A stretch of 64,000 nt of DNA, from assembly GCA_036679405.1 (NCBI GenBank), contig JAVBVZ010000031.1, positions 82,653 through 146,652 of the forward strand, given 5' to 3'. This stretch comes from JAEYKI01 sp036679405 (GTDB lineage: Bacteria > Bacillota > Clostridia > Christensenellales > Christensenellaceae). A model generated the notes under the pieces. That model ran no database searches and had not been told where the DNA came from. It saw only the letters and a list, made by a program, of their open reading frames with translations. Made by a program: the position numbers and the translations under genes. Of this stretch, positions 1 through 8,530 are shown piece after piece. Every line of letters begins with the position of its first letter. Within the stretch, counting starts at the first letter, position 1.

Positions 1-1
1 T

Positions 2-685
2 GCGGGCATGCCGGTCGCGTTGGCGGTCATCCTTGCCCTTGCAATCTGTTCCGGTCTTGGATTTTTGATGGGGTTCATTATCACAAAAGCGAATGTTCAT
101 TCGTTTGTCGTCAGTCTGGGTATGCTGTCCATTGCAAGAGGATTGACCATGATTTATACAGACGGATACCCGATCAGCAACTTAAGTGACGAATACTGCT
201 TTATTGGCGGCGGAAATATAGCGGGCATTCCCATGCCGATCATCATCTTTATTATATTTTTGATTGCGGCCTGGTTTGTTCTCTCAAAAACGCCGTTTGG
301 AAAATATGTATATTCAATAGGCGGAAATCCCGAAGCAACACAGCTGTCGGGTATCAATGTTAAAAAAATCAGGTCTTTCAGTTTTACCATCAGCGGATTT
401 TGTGCGTGTTTTGCGGGAATCATTCTTGCGGGCAGAGTGCAGTCCGGCCAGCCTACGGCTGCCGAAGGATGGGAACTGGACGCGATTGCCGCAGTCGTAA
501 TAGGCGGAACAAGCATGTCGGGCGGCCGTGGAGGCATTTTAGGTACTTTTATAGGCGCACTTTTTATGGGCGTGCTGCGCAATGGTTTGAATCTTTTGCA
601 GGTATCCACGTTTTACCAGAGCGTTTTTATCGGCGTGCTTATCATAGTCGCAGTGGTGATTGACAGTGCAAAGAAGGACAAATAG
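2..685 (+). CDS. Sugar ABC transporter permease, RbsC type (5' end cut by window)
   Basis: Inner-membrane permease of a ribose-type (CUT2) sugar importer. The frame is already open at the first base, so the start lies outside the window; about 227 residues remain of the usual 310-330. The visible part is almost entirely hydrophobic helices and carries the family signatures: the loop KYVYSIGGNPEATQLSGINV and the late motif AAVVIGGTSMSGGRGG followed by LGTFIGALFMGVLRNGLNLL. The ATPase and binding protein presumably lie upstream. The stop is 19 bases before the next gene, so it is probably the transport part of the operon that ends with the LacI gene. The substrate cannot be read from the sequence; the neighbours suggest a pentose, pentitol or related polyol. 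Confidence 0.9.
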   Translation, partial: AGMPVALAVILALAICSGLGFLMGFIITKANVHSFVVSLGMLSIARGLTMIYTDGYPISNLSDEYCFIGGGNIAGIPMPIIIFIIFLIAAWFVLSKTPFGKYVYSIGGNPEATQLSGINVKKIRSFSFTISGFCACFAGIILAGRVQSGQPTAAEGWELDAIAAVVIGGTSMSGGRGGILGTFIGALFMGVLRNGLNLLQVSTFYQSVFIGVLIIVAVVIDSAKKDK

Positions 686-704
686 AGTTTTTGGAGGTTA
701 ACTT

Positions 705-1730
705 ATGAAAGGGCTTGTTGTTAAAGAAAAAGGAAAGGTTGAGTTGGTCAATGATATCCCTGAACCGGAAATAGGGCCGTATGACGCATTGGTTGAGGTG
801 ATTGCCTGCGGAATATGCAATGGAACGGATCTCAAATTGATCGACGGACACTTTAAAGGGCATGACGCTTATCCGTGTGTGCTGGGGCATGAGCCTTTGG
901 GCCGCGTCATCAAATTGGGAGACAAGGTCACCACCTATAAGATTGGAGACCATGTGCTTCGGGGAATGCTGGCCGATACGCCCAAGTACTACAGCGGATG
1001 GGGCTCTTTTGCAGAGCGGGCGTTTGTTACGGATTATGCCGCTATGAAGAAAGACGGCATTAAAGACCTGCCCGATGGCCCGATTGCGCAGCAGATTGTT
1101 CCAAAAGACATTCAACCGGAAAAGGCGCTTATGATCATTACGCTCAAAGAAGTGTTCAGCGGACTTAAAAGGTTCGGCGTTCGCGGGGGCATGTCAATTA
1201 TGATCAATGGATGCGGCCCGGTCGGATTATCTATGATACGGTTTTGCAAGGTTCTTGGCGTAGAAAAACTGATCGTCAGCGACGTGGATGATGAACGGCT
1301 TAAAAAAGCCAAATCGCTGGGGGCGGACATTATCGTGAATCCCACCCGGGACGATGTCCCCTCGGTCGTTATGGATACGCATAAAGACGGGCTTGATATC
1401 TTTATCGATGCGGTCGGCAGAAATGAACTGATCAACCTGGGGCTGACACTGATTAAATTTAACGGCAAGGTCGCGGTGTATGGGATCTCTCCCCAATGCA
1501 GTGCAAATATCGTTTGGGAGAAAGCGCCGTATAACTGGAATATCCATTTTGTCCAGTGGCCGACATTCAGTGATGAAGCTTCCGTTCATGAAGAAGTGGT
1601 CGCAATGGTGCAAAGCGGCAAGATCAATCTGGACGATTTTGTTACGCATGTGTTGCCTGTTGAAGATTTTGAAAAAGGATTCGAATTGGTTAAGACAAAA
1701 CAGGCGCTCAAAGTTTCGTTGACCTTTTAA
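705..1730 (+). CDS. Zinc-dependent medium-chain dehydrogenase (alcohol/polyol dehydrogenase family)
   Basis: NAD(P)-dependent dehydrogenase of 341 residues. The N-terminal GroES-like domain has catalytic-zinc motifs CGICNGTD (about residue 36) and GHEPLGRV (about 64). The Rossmann domain has INGCGPVGLSMIRFCK near 165 and an acidic SDVDDERL, which suggests NAD as cofactor. The four-cysteine structural-zinc lobe usual in this family is missing; that region reads MLADTPKYYSGWGSF. It starts with ATG behind GGAGG. Its place between an importer and deoC/FGGY kinase/glycyl radical enzyme suggests either oxidation of an imported polyol or reduction of the acetaldehyde made by DeoC. The sequence does not decide between them. 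The family is clear, the substrate unknown. Confidence 0.85.
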   Translation: MKGLVVKEKGKVELVNDIPEPEIGPYDALVEVIACGICNGTDLKLIDGHFKGHDAYPCVLGHEPLGRVIKLGDKVTTYKIGDHVLRGMLADTPKYYSGWGSFAERAFVTDYAAMKKDGIKDLPDGPIAQQIVPKDIQPEKALMIITLKEVFSGLKRFGVRGGMSIMINGCGPVGLSMIRFCKVLGVEKLIVSDVDDERLKKAKSLGADIIVNPTRDDVPSVVMDTHKDGLDIFIDAVGRNELINLGLTLIKFNGKVAVYGISPQCSANIVWEKAPYNWNIHFVQWPTFSDEASVHEEVVAMVQSGKINLDDFVTHVLPVEDFEKGFELVKTKQALKVSLTF

Positions 1731-1756
1731 AAGAGATAGATAGAAAGGAATAACAA

Positions 1757-2437
1757 GTGATGGATTTAACGTTTAAACAGTTGGCCAAACATATTGAACA
1801 TACAAGAGTCAAAGGCCAGGATAATTTAAAGGAAATTACACAGGCCTGTGAAACGGCGCTTAAATACAATTTTGGAGCGGTGTGCGTCAATCCGTTTTTT
1901 GTAGGGGAAGCAAGCCGGATATTAAAAGGCAGCGGCGTAGAAGTGTGTACCGGAATAGGATTCCCTTTGGGGGCCGGACTGTTGGAGATTAAGGCACAGG
2001 AGATGCATGAAGTGATCCGGCTGGGTGCCGACGCCGTTGATTTTGTTATCAGCATTGCCGCGGTGAAATCCGGGATGATGGATGTGATAGATATGGAAAT
2101 GAAAACCCTGGCCGAACAGTCGGAAGGGGCGATCACAAAAGCGATTATAGAAACCTGTTACCTGACACCCGACGAAATTTTCAAGGTTTCCAAGATCGCG
2201 GCCGACCGCGGCGTTCAATTTGTTAAAACGTCAACCGGAATGGGGCCGAGAGGCGCCAGTCTGGAAGATATAGCAATCATAAAGAGGGCCGTTGGAGGCA
2301 GGTGCAAAATCAAAGCGTCCGGCGGCATAAGAAGCATGGAAGAGGCGATTGCGTTTTTGGATGCGGGCGCCGAGCGGTTGGGTACCAGCCGGGGAGACGC
2401 GATTGTCGACAGTTTTAAAGAAAAGTATGGGGCATGA
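1757..2437 (+). CDS. deoC: Deoxyribose-phosphate aldolase
   Basis: Class I aldolase of 226 residues that cleaves 2-deoxy-D-ribose 5-phosphate to acetaldehyde and glyceraldehyde 3-phosphate in the cytoplasm. Family features: the N-terminal AKHIEHTRVK stretch, AVCVNPFFV, GIGFPLGA, the Schiff-base lysine Lys157 in FVKTSTGMGPRGAS, and the phosphate-binding ends IKASGGIRS and GAERLGTSRG. The usual motif reads STGFGTGGAT, so GMGPRGA is a small departure near the active site. Start is GTG 1757 or ATG 1760, behind AAAGGA. It lies in a tight operon with a kinase and a glycyl radical enzyme rather than with nucleoside phosphorylases. That suggests its substrate is made by this operon and not by nucleoside breakdown. 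Confidence 0.95.
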   Translation: MMDLTFKQLAKHIEHTRVKGQDNLKEITQACETALKYNFGAVCVNPFFVGEASRILKGSGVEVCTGIGFPLGAGLLEIKAQEMHEVIRLGADAVDFVISIAAVKSGMMDVIDMEMKTLAEQSEGAITKAIIETCYLTPDEIFKVSKIAADRGVQFVKTSTGMGPRGASLEDIAIIKRAVGGRCKIKASGGIRSMEEAIAFLDAGAERLGTSRGDAIVDSFKEKYGA

Positions 2438-2446
2438 TTCGGGGGC

Positions 2447-3988
2447 ATGGTTTTGAAGAATAAATATATTATCGCCCATGATCTGGGAACAAGCGGGAAT
2501 AAGGCGACGCTGTATGATTCTTTGGGGAATCTGATTGCGAGTGATAAGTACCCTTATGCAACCTCCTATGAAAAACCGGGATGGGCTGCTCAGCAACCGG
2601 ATGATTGGTGGAATGCGGTATGCAGGTCGACCAAAAATCTGATTGAAAAAAGCGGGATCGCCCCGGGGGATATCGCCTGCACAACTTTCAGCGGGCAAAT
2701 GATGGGATGCCTTCCGGTGGACCGCGACGGGAACTGCCTGTATCAAAGCATTATATGGGCGGATATGAGAGCGGTCCCGGAGACACGCATGCTGCAGGAG
2801 GCAATCGGAAGGGATTTTGTATATCAAACAACGGGAACCAGCATCGCCCCCAATTATTCTCTTGAAAAAATCATGTGGATAAAAAACAATCTCCCGGATA
2901 TTTATGAGAAGGCCGCTTGTTTTCTGAATGCAAAAGACTATATTGTATACCGCCTGACCGGCGTGTTTGCGACGGACTATTCGGATGCTTCGGGAACCAA
3001 TCTATTGGATATCAAAAAAAAGACGTGGTCTTGTGAGATTGCCGCGGCTGCCGGGATTGATCTGGACAAATTGCCCCCCCTGCATGCTTCTACGGAAATC
3101 GTTGGCACAGTTACCCAAAAAGCCGCCGGACAGACGGGCCTTCCGGCGGGCCTGCCCGTTGTGATAGGCGGCGGGGACGGTCCCTGCGCTACGGTAGGAG
3201 CCGGGGCGGTGGAAGAAGGGGACATCTATAATTGTTTTGGGTCGTCTTCATGGATCGCCGTGACCCGAAAAGAGCCGTTGTTTGAAAAAGACCAGCTGAC
3301 ATTTAATTTGTGCCATCTGGATCCGGACCTTTGTATGGCGGCCGGGACAATGCAAAGCGCAGGCGCAACGTATGAATGGATGAAAACCAAGCTGACTTTA
3401 AGCGAAACGGCGGAGGCCGAAAAAAGAAAGACCGGGGCATTTGATCTTTTAGAAAAAGTAGCCGCCCAATCTGTGCCGGGGGCCAACGGGCTGATTTTTT
3501 TGCCTTATTTAATGGGAGAGCGGTGCCCGTACTGGAATCCGAACGCAAAAGGCACACTTATCGGTATTGAGCACAGGCACAGCCGCGCGGATATGATACG
3601 GGCCGTATATGAGGGGCCGATACTCAACCTCAGAATCATTTTGGATATTTTCAGGAGCCAGGGAATTGCCTGCAGCAAACTTACGGCAATCGGCGGGACC
3701 ATCAAAAGTTCATTTGTATCTCAGCTAATGGCCGACATTTATGATGCCGATATCATACGTCCGGCGGTTTTGGAAGAAGCCACGTCTTTTGGCGCGGCGG
3801 TGGCCGGCGGCATCGGCGTGAGACTGTTTCCGGGATTTAAGAACGTGAAAGGGCTGTTTAAAACAAAAGATGTGTTTTACGCAAATCCTGAAAACCGTGA
3901 AAAATATTTAAAAACGCTTTCAGTTTTTAAAGCATCGTATAAAGCTTTAACGGCGGTGTTTGATGAATTGTCAAATATGAATCATTGA
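2447..3988 (+). CDS. FGGY-family carbohydrate kinase (xylulokinase-like)
   Basis: ATP-dependent sugar or polyol kinase of 513 residues, a normal length for FGGY kinases. The N-terminal phosphate-binding motif is AHDLGTSGNKATLYD. The family catalytic aspartate is Asp244 in GGGDGPCATVGAGA. The C-terminal ATP-domain signature is LTAIGGTIKSSFVSQLMADI, then EATSFGAAVAGG. FGGY enzymes act on pentuloses, pentitols, glycerol, erythritol and related compounds, and the motifs do not fix the substrate. The gene is 9 bases after deoC and 18 before the glycyl radical enzyme gene, so all three are cotranscribed. With DeoC downstream in the chemistry, a kinase that places phosphate on C5 of a pentitol would fit (inference). 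The start has only a weak GGGGG site. Confidence 0.88.
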   Translation: MVLKNKYIIAHDLGTSGNKATLYDSLGNLIASDKYPYATSYEKPGWAAQQPDDWWNAVCRSTKNLIEKSGIAPGDIACTTFSGQMMGCLPVDRDGNCLYQSIIWADMRAVPETRMLQEAIGRDFVYQTTGTSIAPNYSLEKIMWIKNNLPDIYEKAACFLNAKDYIVYRLTGVFATDYSDASGTNLLDIKKKTWSCEIAAAAGIDLDKLPPLHASTEIVGTVTQKAAGQTGLPAGLPVVIGGGDGPCATVGAGAVEEGDIYNCFGSSSWIAVTRKEPLFEKDQLTFNLCHLDPDLCMAAGTMQSAGATYEWMKTKLTLSETAEAEKRKTGAFDLLEKVAAQSVPGANGLIFLPYLMGERCPYWNPNAKGTLIGIEHRHSRADMIRAVYEGPILNLRIILDIFRSQGIACSKLTAIGGTIKSSFVSQLMADIYDADIIRPAVLEEATSFGAAVAGGIGVRLFPGFKNVKGLFKTKDVFYANPENREKYLKTLSVFKASYKALTAVFDELSNMNH

Positions 3989-4006
3989 AGGTAAGGTGGA
4001 AGTATT

Positions 4007-6415
4007 ATGTCTGAAAGAACAAATGAACTAAGGAACGAACTTATCCGTACAACACCTAAAATATGTGTGGAGCGGGCAAGAATTTTTACAAACTCCATGA
4101 AAACAACAGAAGGATTGCCTATCGTAAAAAGGCGCGCGCAGGCCTACAGCGATGTCTTGAATCAAATGAGCCTGTATGTAAGAAAAGGCGAGCTTCTTGT
4201 CGGAAATCAGGCGGAGGCGCTGCGTTCCCCGCCGGTTTATCCTGAATATGCGACCGAATGGATCGAAAATGAGTTTAAAGGAGATCCTTATCATTTTGAT
4301 GAACGTCCAAACGATATTTATTCATATGATGAAGAAACAAAAACCGAACTTTTGTCTATTTTGGAGTATTGGGAAGATAAATGCCTGCATAAAAATCTGA
4401 GAAAACTTTTGCCCAAAGAAGTGCTGACCGCATGGGACCTCGGCGTGATAGACGATGACTGGGTCACGCAAAACGGCTTTGGAAATGTAATGCCCGACTA
4501 TGAAGAAACATTGCGGACGGGGCTTTCGGGAGTTATCAAAAAAGCGCGGGATAAAATGGATCAGATGGACCCGACCGAGCCGGGAACAGCCAAAAAGCTG
4601 TTGTTTCTGCAAAGCGTTATCCAGACAAACGAGGCGGTGATTTCTTATGCAAACCGCTACTCAAAGAAGCTCAAAGAGTTGGCGGAGAAAGAAAAAGGCC
4701 AAAAAAGAAAACAGGAATTGACCGAAATGGCCAGGATATGTGCAAAGGTTCCCCAAAATCCTCCGGATACTTTTTGGGAGGCGCTCCAGGCTATTTGGAT
4801 CATTCATTTGGGGATCCTGCTGGAGACAAACGGGATTGCTATATCTTTCGGACGCTTCGACCAGTACCTGTATCCGTATTACCGGCGCGATCTTGAAAGC
4901 GGAAAAATAACAAGGGGCCAGGCTTTGGAACTGGTGGAATCCTTTTTTATAAAAACCAATGAAATTTGCGTATTCAGATCGTGGCAGGGTGCAAAGTTTT
5001 TTCCGGGGTATCATATGGCCATCAATGTTGCGATCGGCGGACAGACAAGGGATGGAAAAGACGCCGTCAATGAACTTTCATATATTTGTCTGGATGCGTG
5101 CGAACATGTTAAGATGCCCCGGCCTTCCCTTTCGGTCCGGTGCTTTGCGGGCACGTCGGACGCTTTTATGGACAGGTGCCTGCAAGTCGTACAAGTTCAT
5201 AAAGGCGGGCAGCCTGCGTTTTATAATGATGAAGGCGTTATGAGAATGCTTGAGATGCACGGTATTGAAGAAGAAGACAGATGGAACTGGGCGCCTTTGG
5301 GATGCATAGAATCCACCATACCCGGCAAGTTTGATTTTGCGTGCAAAGGCCCCAGAATGAACATTGCCAAAGTGTTTGAACTGGCTGTCCACAACGGAAA
5401 AGACCCAAAATCAGGTATCATCTGCCATAAAGGCAAAGGGGATTTGAGCAGCTTTTTAAATATGGATGAAGTCATGGAGGCGTTTAAAGGCCAGCTGCAC
5501 TATTTTATGCGCCTGCAGGTTATGCTGGAACACATGAATGATGAAATGCATATTCTTTCGGATATCAATACCTTCCGCGCCTCGCTGATTTATGATTGTA
5601 TCGGCAGGGGAAAGTCGCTGATCGAGGGAGGCTCAAAATACAGCACGGAAGGCGGACCGTCGGTAGGCGCAATGACCGCTGCGGACGGGCTTTCGGCCAT
5701 TGAAACGGCCGTGTTTAATCAAAAATGGATCACGGGCGCGCAGCTGCTTCATGCAATCGATACGGATTTTGAAGATCAGTCGACCCAGCCCACCGGGGAA
5801 GAAATCAGGCTGATCCTTAAAAACAAAACGACAAAATACGGAAACGACGACGACCAGGCGGACAAATGGGCAACGGCGGTAACCGAATATATCGGTTCTA
5901 CGTATGTCAAAGAGTTCAAAAGCTCCAGGTATGGCCTGGGGCCTGTGCCTGCGACGTACGCTTTTTGCCAAAGTTCTGTAACAGCCAACGTTGCAATGGG
6001 AGAAAACGTAAGCGCAACGCCGGATGGCCGGAAAGCGGGAAAACCGCTGAACAACGGCATTTCGCCGTCAACCGGCGTCGAGCACTGCGGCATTTCCGCC
6101 ACCATCAATTCGGCATGCAAACTGCCGAGCATATGGTTTTCCAAAGGCGCGATCTTTAATGTACGCCTGACGCCCGAAACGTTGAATACGACGGCGGGCA
6201 GAAAAAGGATCTTGGGCACTATCAAAACATTGTTTGAAAACAACCAGTACCATATCCAGTTTAATGTTGCATCCACCAAAATGCTGCGGGATGCGCAGAA
6301 GAATCCGGAAAATTATTCGGATCTCATGGTGAGGGTCGCGGGGTACAGCGCATTTTTTGCACCTTTAAACAAAGAATTACAGGAAGACATTATTCAGCGG
6401 GTCGCGCTTGAATAA
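4007..6415 (+). CDS. Glycyl radical enzyme, dehydratase/PFL-like, substrate unknown
   Basis: Oxygen-sensitive radical enzyme of 802 residues, the usual length for the diol dehydratase/choline lyase side of the pyruvate formate-lyase superfamily. The PFL domain fills most of the protein. The catalytic cysteine-x-glutamate is Cys433-Ile-Glu435 in APLGCIESTIPGK, and the radical-bearing glycine is Gly779 in VRVAGYSAFFAPLN, followed by a normal C-terminal tail. The Cys-x-Glu pair fits dehydratases and C-X lyases; the residues SerThr after Glu435 differ from the GCVEP that I associate with glycerol and propanediol dehydratases. Start ATG follows AAGGTGG. The activase gene is 26 bases downstream. 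The neighbours deoC and an FGGY kinase make a phosphorylated polyol a likely substrate. The superfamily is certain, the reaction is not. Confidence 0.92.
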   Translation: MSERTNELRNELIRTTPKICVERARIFTNSMKTTEGLPIVKRRAQAYSDVLNQMSLYVRKGELLVGNQAEALRSPPVYPEYATEWIENEFKGDPYHFDERPNDIYSYDEETKTELLSILEYWEDKCLHKNLRKLLPKEVLTAWDLGVIDDDWVTQNGFGNVMPDYEETLRTGLSGVIKKARDKMDQMDPTEPGTAKKLLFLQSVIQTNEAVISYANRYSKKLKELAEKEKGQKRKQELTEMARICAKVPQNPPDTFWEALQAIWIIHLGILLETNGIAISFGRFDQYLYPYYRRDLESGKITRGQALELVESFFIKTNEICVFRSWQGAKFFPGYHMAINVAIGGQTRDGKDAVNELSYICLDACEHVKMPRPSLSVRCFAGTSDAFMDRCLQVVQVHKGGQPAFYNDEGVMRMLEMHGIEEEDRWNWAPLGCIESTIPGKFDFACKGPRMNIAKVFELAVHNGKDPKSGIICHKGKGDLSSFLNMDEVMEAFKGQLHYFMRLQVMLEHMNDEMHILSDINTFRASLIYDCIGRGKSLIEGGSKYSTEGGPSVGAMTAADGLSAIETAVFNQKWITGAQLLHAIDTDFEDQSTQPTGEEIRLILKNKTTKYGNDDDQADKWATAVTEYIGSTYVKEFKSSRYGLGPVPATYAFCQSSVTANVAMGENVSATPDGRKAGKPLNNGISPSTGVEHCGISATINSACKLPSIWFSKGAIFNVRLTPETLNTTAGRKRILGTIKTLFENNQYHIQFNVASTKMLRDAQKNPENYSDLMVRVAGYSAFFAPLNKELQEDIIQRVALE

Positions 6416-6441
6416 AAGAAAGGCGGCAGATTGGATTTATA

Positions 6442-7419
6442 ATGGATGCGTTTAAAGATGTAAGCGGGGAAAATAAAATCAGTAATTTTAAGTCCGGTCA
6501 ACCGGCAGGCATGGTTTTCGACATAAAAAGGTTTGCGACCGGGGACGGTCCGGGGATACGCACCATGGTGTTTTTGAAAGGTTGCCCCATGAGATGCATG
6601 TGGTGCGCAAACCCGGAATCCCATTCGCTGGAAGGTGAGATTTTATATTATAAGAATAAGTGCACCGGGTGTTTGAAGTGCCTTCGGATGTGCCCGGAGC
6701 AGGCTATTAAAACAGATGAAAGGTACGGACTCGTTACAGACAAAGACCGCTGCTCGCTTTGCGGAGCATGCGTGGAAAACTGCTATAGCAACGCCCGTGA
6801 ACTGGCCGGAAAACCCATGACCGTCGGCGAAGTGATGAAAGAAGTGGTAAAAGACCGGCAATTTTATGAAAACACGGGCGGAGGCGTTACTTTAAGCGGG
6901 GGAGAACCGCTTGTTCAAAGCGAATTTTGTGTGGAATTACTGCGCGCCTGCGCGGCGGAAAAGATCCATACGGCCATAGAAACCTGTGGGATGGCCAAGG
7001 CGGAAGATGTAAAAAAATGCCTTTCATGTTTGGACTTTATCATGTATGATTATAAACATATAGATAGCAATATACATAAAAAATATACAGGCTGCGGGAA
7101 TGAACACATAACAGAAAATTTGCTGATGATCAACAGATGTATTAAGACACAAACACTTGTTGTTAGGATTCCATTTATTCCTGGGTTTAACGGTTCGTAT
7201 GATACCGTGCATAAGATGCTGCATTTTTTATCCGGGCTTAAAAAAATTTCCTGGGTGGAGATTTTGCCATACCACAGGCTAGGGAAACTCAAATATGACG
7301 GTTTGGGGATCCCTTATCAATTAGATGATGTTGAGCCCGTCAAAAAGGAGGACTTGGGGCAATATATTGCGGTTGGAAAAGAATTGGGATTGGATGTAAG
7401 AATAGATGCGAAAGCGTGA
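6442..7419 (+). CDS. Glycyl radical enzyme activase (radical SAM, PflA-like)
   Basis: Radical SAM protein of 325 residues that would install the glycyl radical on the enzyme encoded just upstream. The radical SAM cluster motif is CPMRCMWC (Cx3Cx2C), preceded by ATGDGPGIRTMVFLKG. A ferredoxin-like insert follows with two Cys clusters, CTGCLKCLRMCPEQAI and CSLCGACVENC, as in activases of the glycerol dehydratase and choline lyase type; PFL activase itself lacks it. TGGGVTLSGGEP is the SAM-binding GGE region, and VEILPYHRLGKLKY is the typical end. The N terminus is about 22 residues longer than usual; ATG 6511 behind GGCAGG is an alternative start. The pairing with the upstream gene is the usual arrangement. 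Confidence 0.93.
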   Translation: MDAFKDVSGENKISNFKSGQPAGMVFDIKRFATGDGPGIRTMVFLKGCPMRCMWCANPESHSLEGEILYYKNKCTGCLKCLRMCPEQAIKTDERYGLVTDKDRCSLCGACVENCYSNARELAGKPMTVGEVMKEVVKDRQFYENTGGGVTLSGGEPLVQSEFCVELLRACAAEKIHTAIETCGMAKAEDVKKCLSCLDFIMYDYKHIDSNIHKKYTGCGNEHITENLLMINRCIKTQTLVVRIPFIPGFNGSYDTVHKMLHFLSGLKKISWVEILPYHRLGKLKYDGLGIPYQLDDVEPVKKEDLGQYIAVGKELGLDVRIDAKA

Positions 7420-7446
7420 TCAATATTTTTGCGAAGGTGGGGGAAA

Positions 7447-8439
7447 ATGGCAACATTAAAGGATATAGCAAAACGGGCGGGCGTGAATGTTTCTACGGTC
7501 TCCAGGGCACTCAATAACAGCAATGAAGTTGGAGAAGATACCAAAAAGAAGATTTGCAAAATCGCAATGGAGATGGACTATAACCCGGACATCACTGCAC
7601 AGGCGTTACTTGGGAAAGGAACCAAAGAAGTCGGCGTCATTGTTCCTGAAATTGTGAGCGGATTGTTTGCGGAATTGGTAAACTGCATAGAATCGGATTT
7701 AAGGAAGAATTCCTATTCAATGGTCGTTGGAATGACGCACCATGATTTCAATGAAGAAATCGCTTATATCAGCACATTTAAAAGAAGAAAAGTGGATGGG
7801 ATCATTGTGATGGCTTCCATGCATCCCGAACTTGAACAATATATTGATAATGCAAAGCTGAGCCGGTTGCCCATTGTTTTAATGCAGACCCGTGTAAAAA
7901 TAGACGAATGTGATTATATTACCATTGATGACGAATACGGCTATAATAAAGCGGTCGAATTTTTATTGAATAAGGGATATAAAACTTTCGGATATATCGG
8001 CGACAGCATTTGCTGCAGGCTGCGTTTTCATCATATGAAAACAGCACTGGAAAAAAACAACGTGTCGCTTTTGGAAAGGCATATCAAGGTTGGAAAAACT
8101 ATGTTTGAACTGGGCGGCTATGAGCAAATGAATTTGCTTTTGGATGAAGAAGACAGGCCGGATGTGGTTATAGCGGGGTATGACCAGATTGCGATCGGCG
8201 CAATGAAAGCAATCAGGGAGAGAGGGCTTAAAATTCCGGACGATATTGCAATTATCGGCTACGATAATATTAAAATGGGGATTTTTTTAGAACCTTCCCT
8301 TACAACCATCTCGCCGCCGCTTCAGGCAATGGCCGGTCAGGGCGTCAGGCTTTTGCTGGATAAAATTGAGCATAAAGCAAAGCGTGTGATCCAGCATATC
8401 TCGCTGAAGCCGGAATTTATTGTAAGAGAGACGGTCTGA
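7447..8439 (+). CDS. LacI-family transcriptional regulator
   Basis: Sugar-responsive DNA-binding regulator of 330 residues. The N-terminal HTH is MATLKDIAKRAGVNVSTVSR, followed by the hinge region ALLGKGTKEVGVIVPEI. The rest is a periplasmic-binding-protein-like effector domain, with AGYDQIAIGAMKAIRERG and PDDIAIIGYDNI near the end. ATG 7447 was chosen because AAGGTGGGG sits just upstream and it gives the standard LacI N terminus; a TTG at 7429 would add six residues. It starts 27 bases after the activase stop, so it is probably the last gene of the operon and controls it. Its operator should lie upstream of the window. Confidence 0.93.
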   Translation: MATLKDIAKRAGVNVSTVSRALNNSNEVGEDTKKKICKIAMEMDYNPDITAQALLGKGTKEVGVIVPEIVSGLFAELVNCIESDLRKNSYSMVVGMTHHDFNEEIAYISTFKRRKVDGIIVMASMHPELEQYIDNAKLSRLPIVLMQTRVKIDECDYITIDDEYGYNKAVEFLLNKGYKTFGYIGDSICCRLRFHHMKTALEKNNVSLLERHIKVGKTMFELGGYEQMNLLLDEEDRPDVVIAGYDQIAIGAMKAIRERGLKIPDDIAIIGYDNIKMGIFLEPSLTTISPPLQAMAGQGVRLLLDKIEHKAKRVIQHISLKPEFIVRETV

Positions 8440-8475
8440 AATTTAGATGCTTATAAACCAAGCATATGTTTTAAA

Positions 8476-8501
8476 GGGGGCTGCCGTTTAAGGTAGCCTC
8501 C
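8476..8501 (-). terminator. Hairpin between converging genes
   Basis: GGGGGCTGCC pairs imperfectly with GGTAGCCTCC across the loop gtttaa. On the minus strand a short T-rich tract follows, so it could end the transcript of the phosphoesterase gene at 8531-9076 and perhaps also stop read-through from the LacI gene. There is no long U-tract. Confidence 0.45.
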
Positions 8502-8530
8502 TGAAAGCATGCAAATGGGACTTTTTAAGG

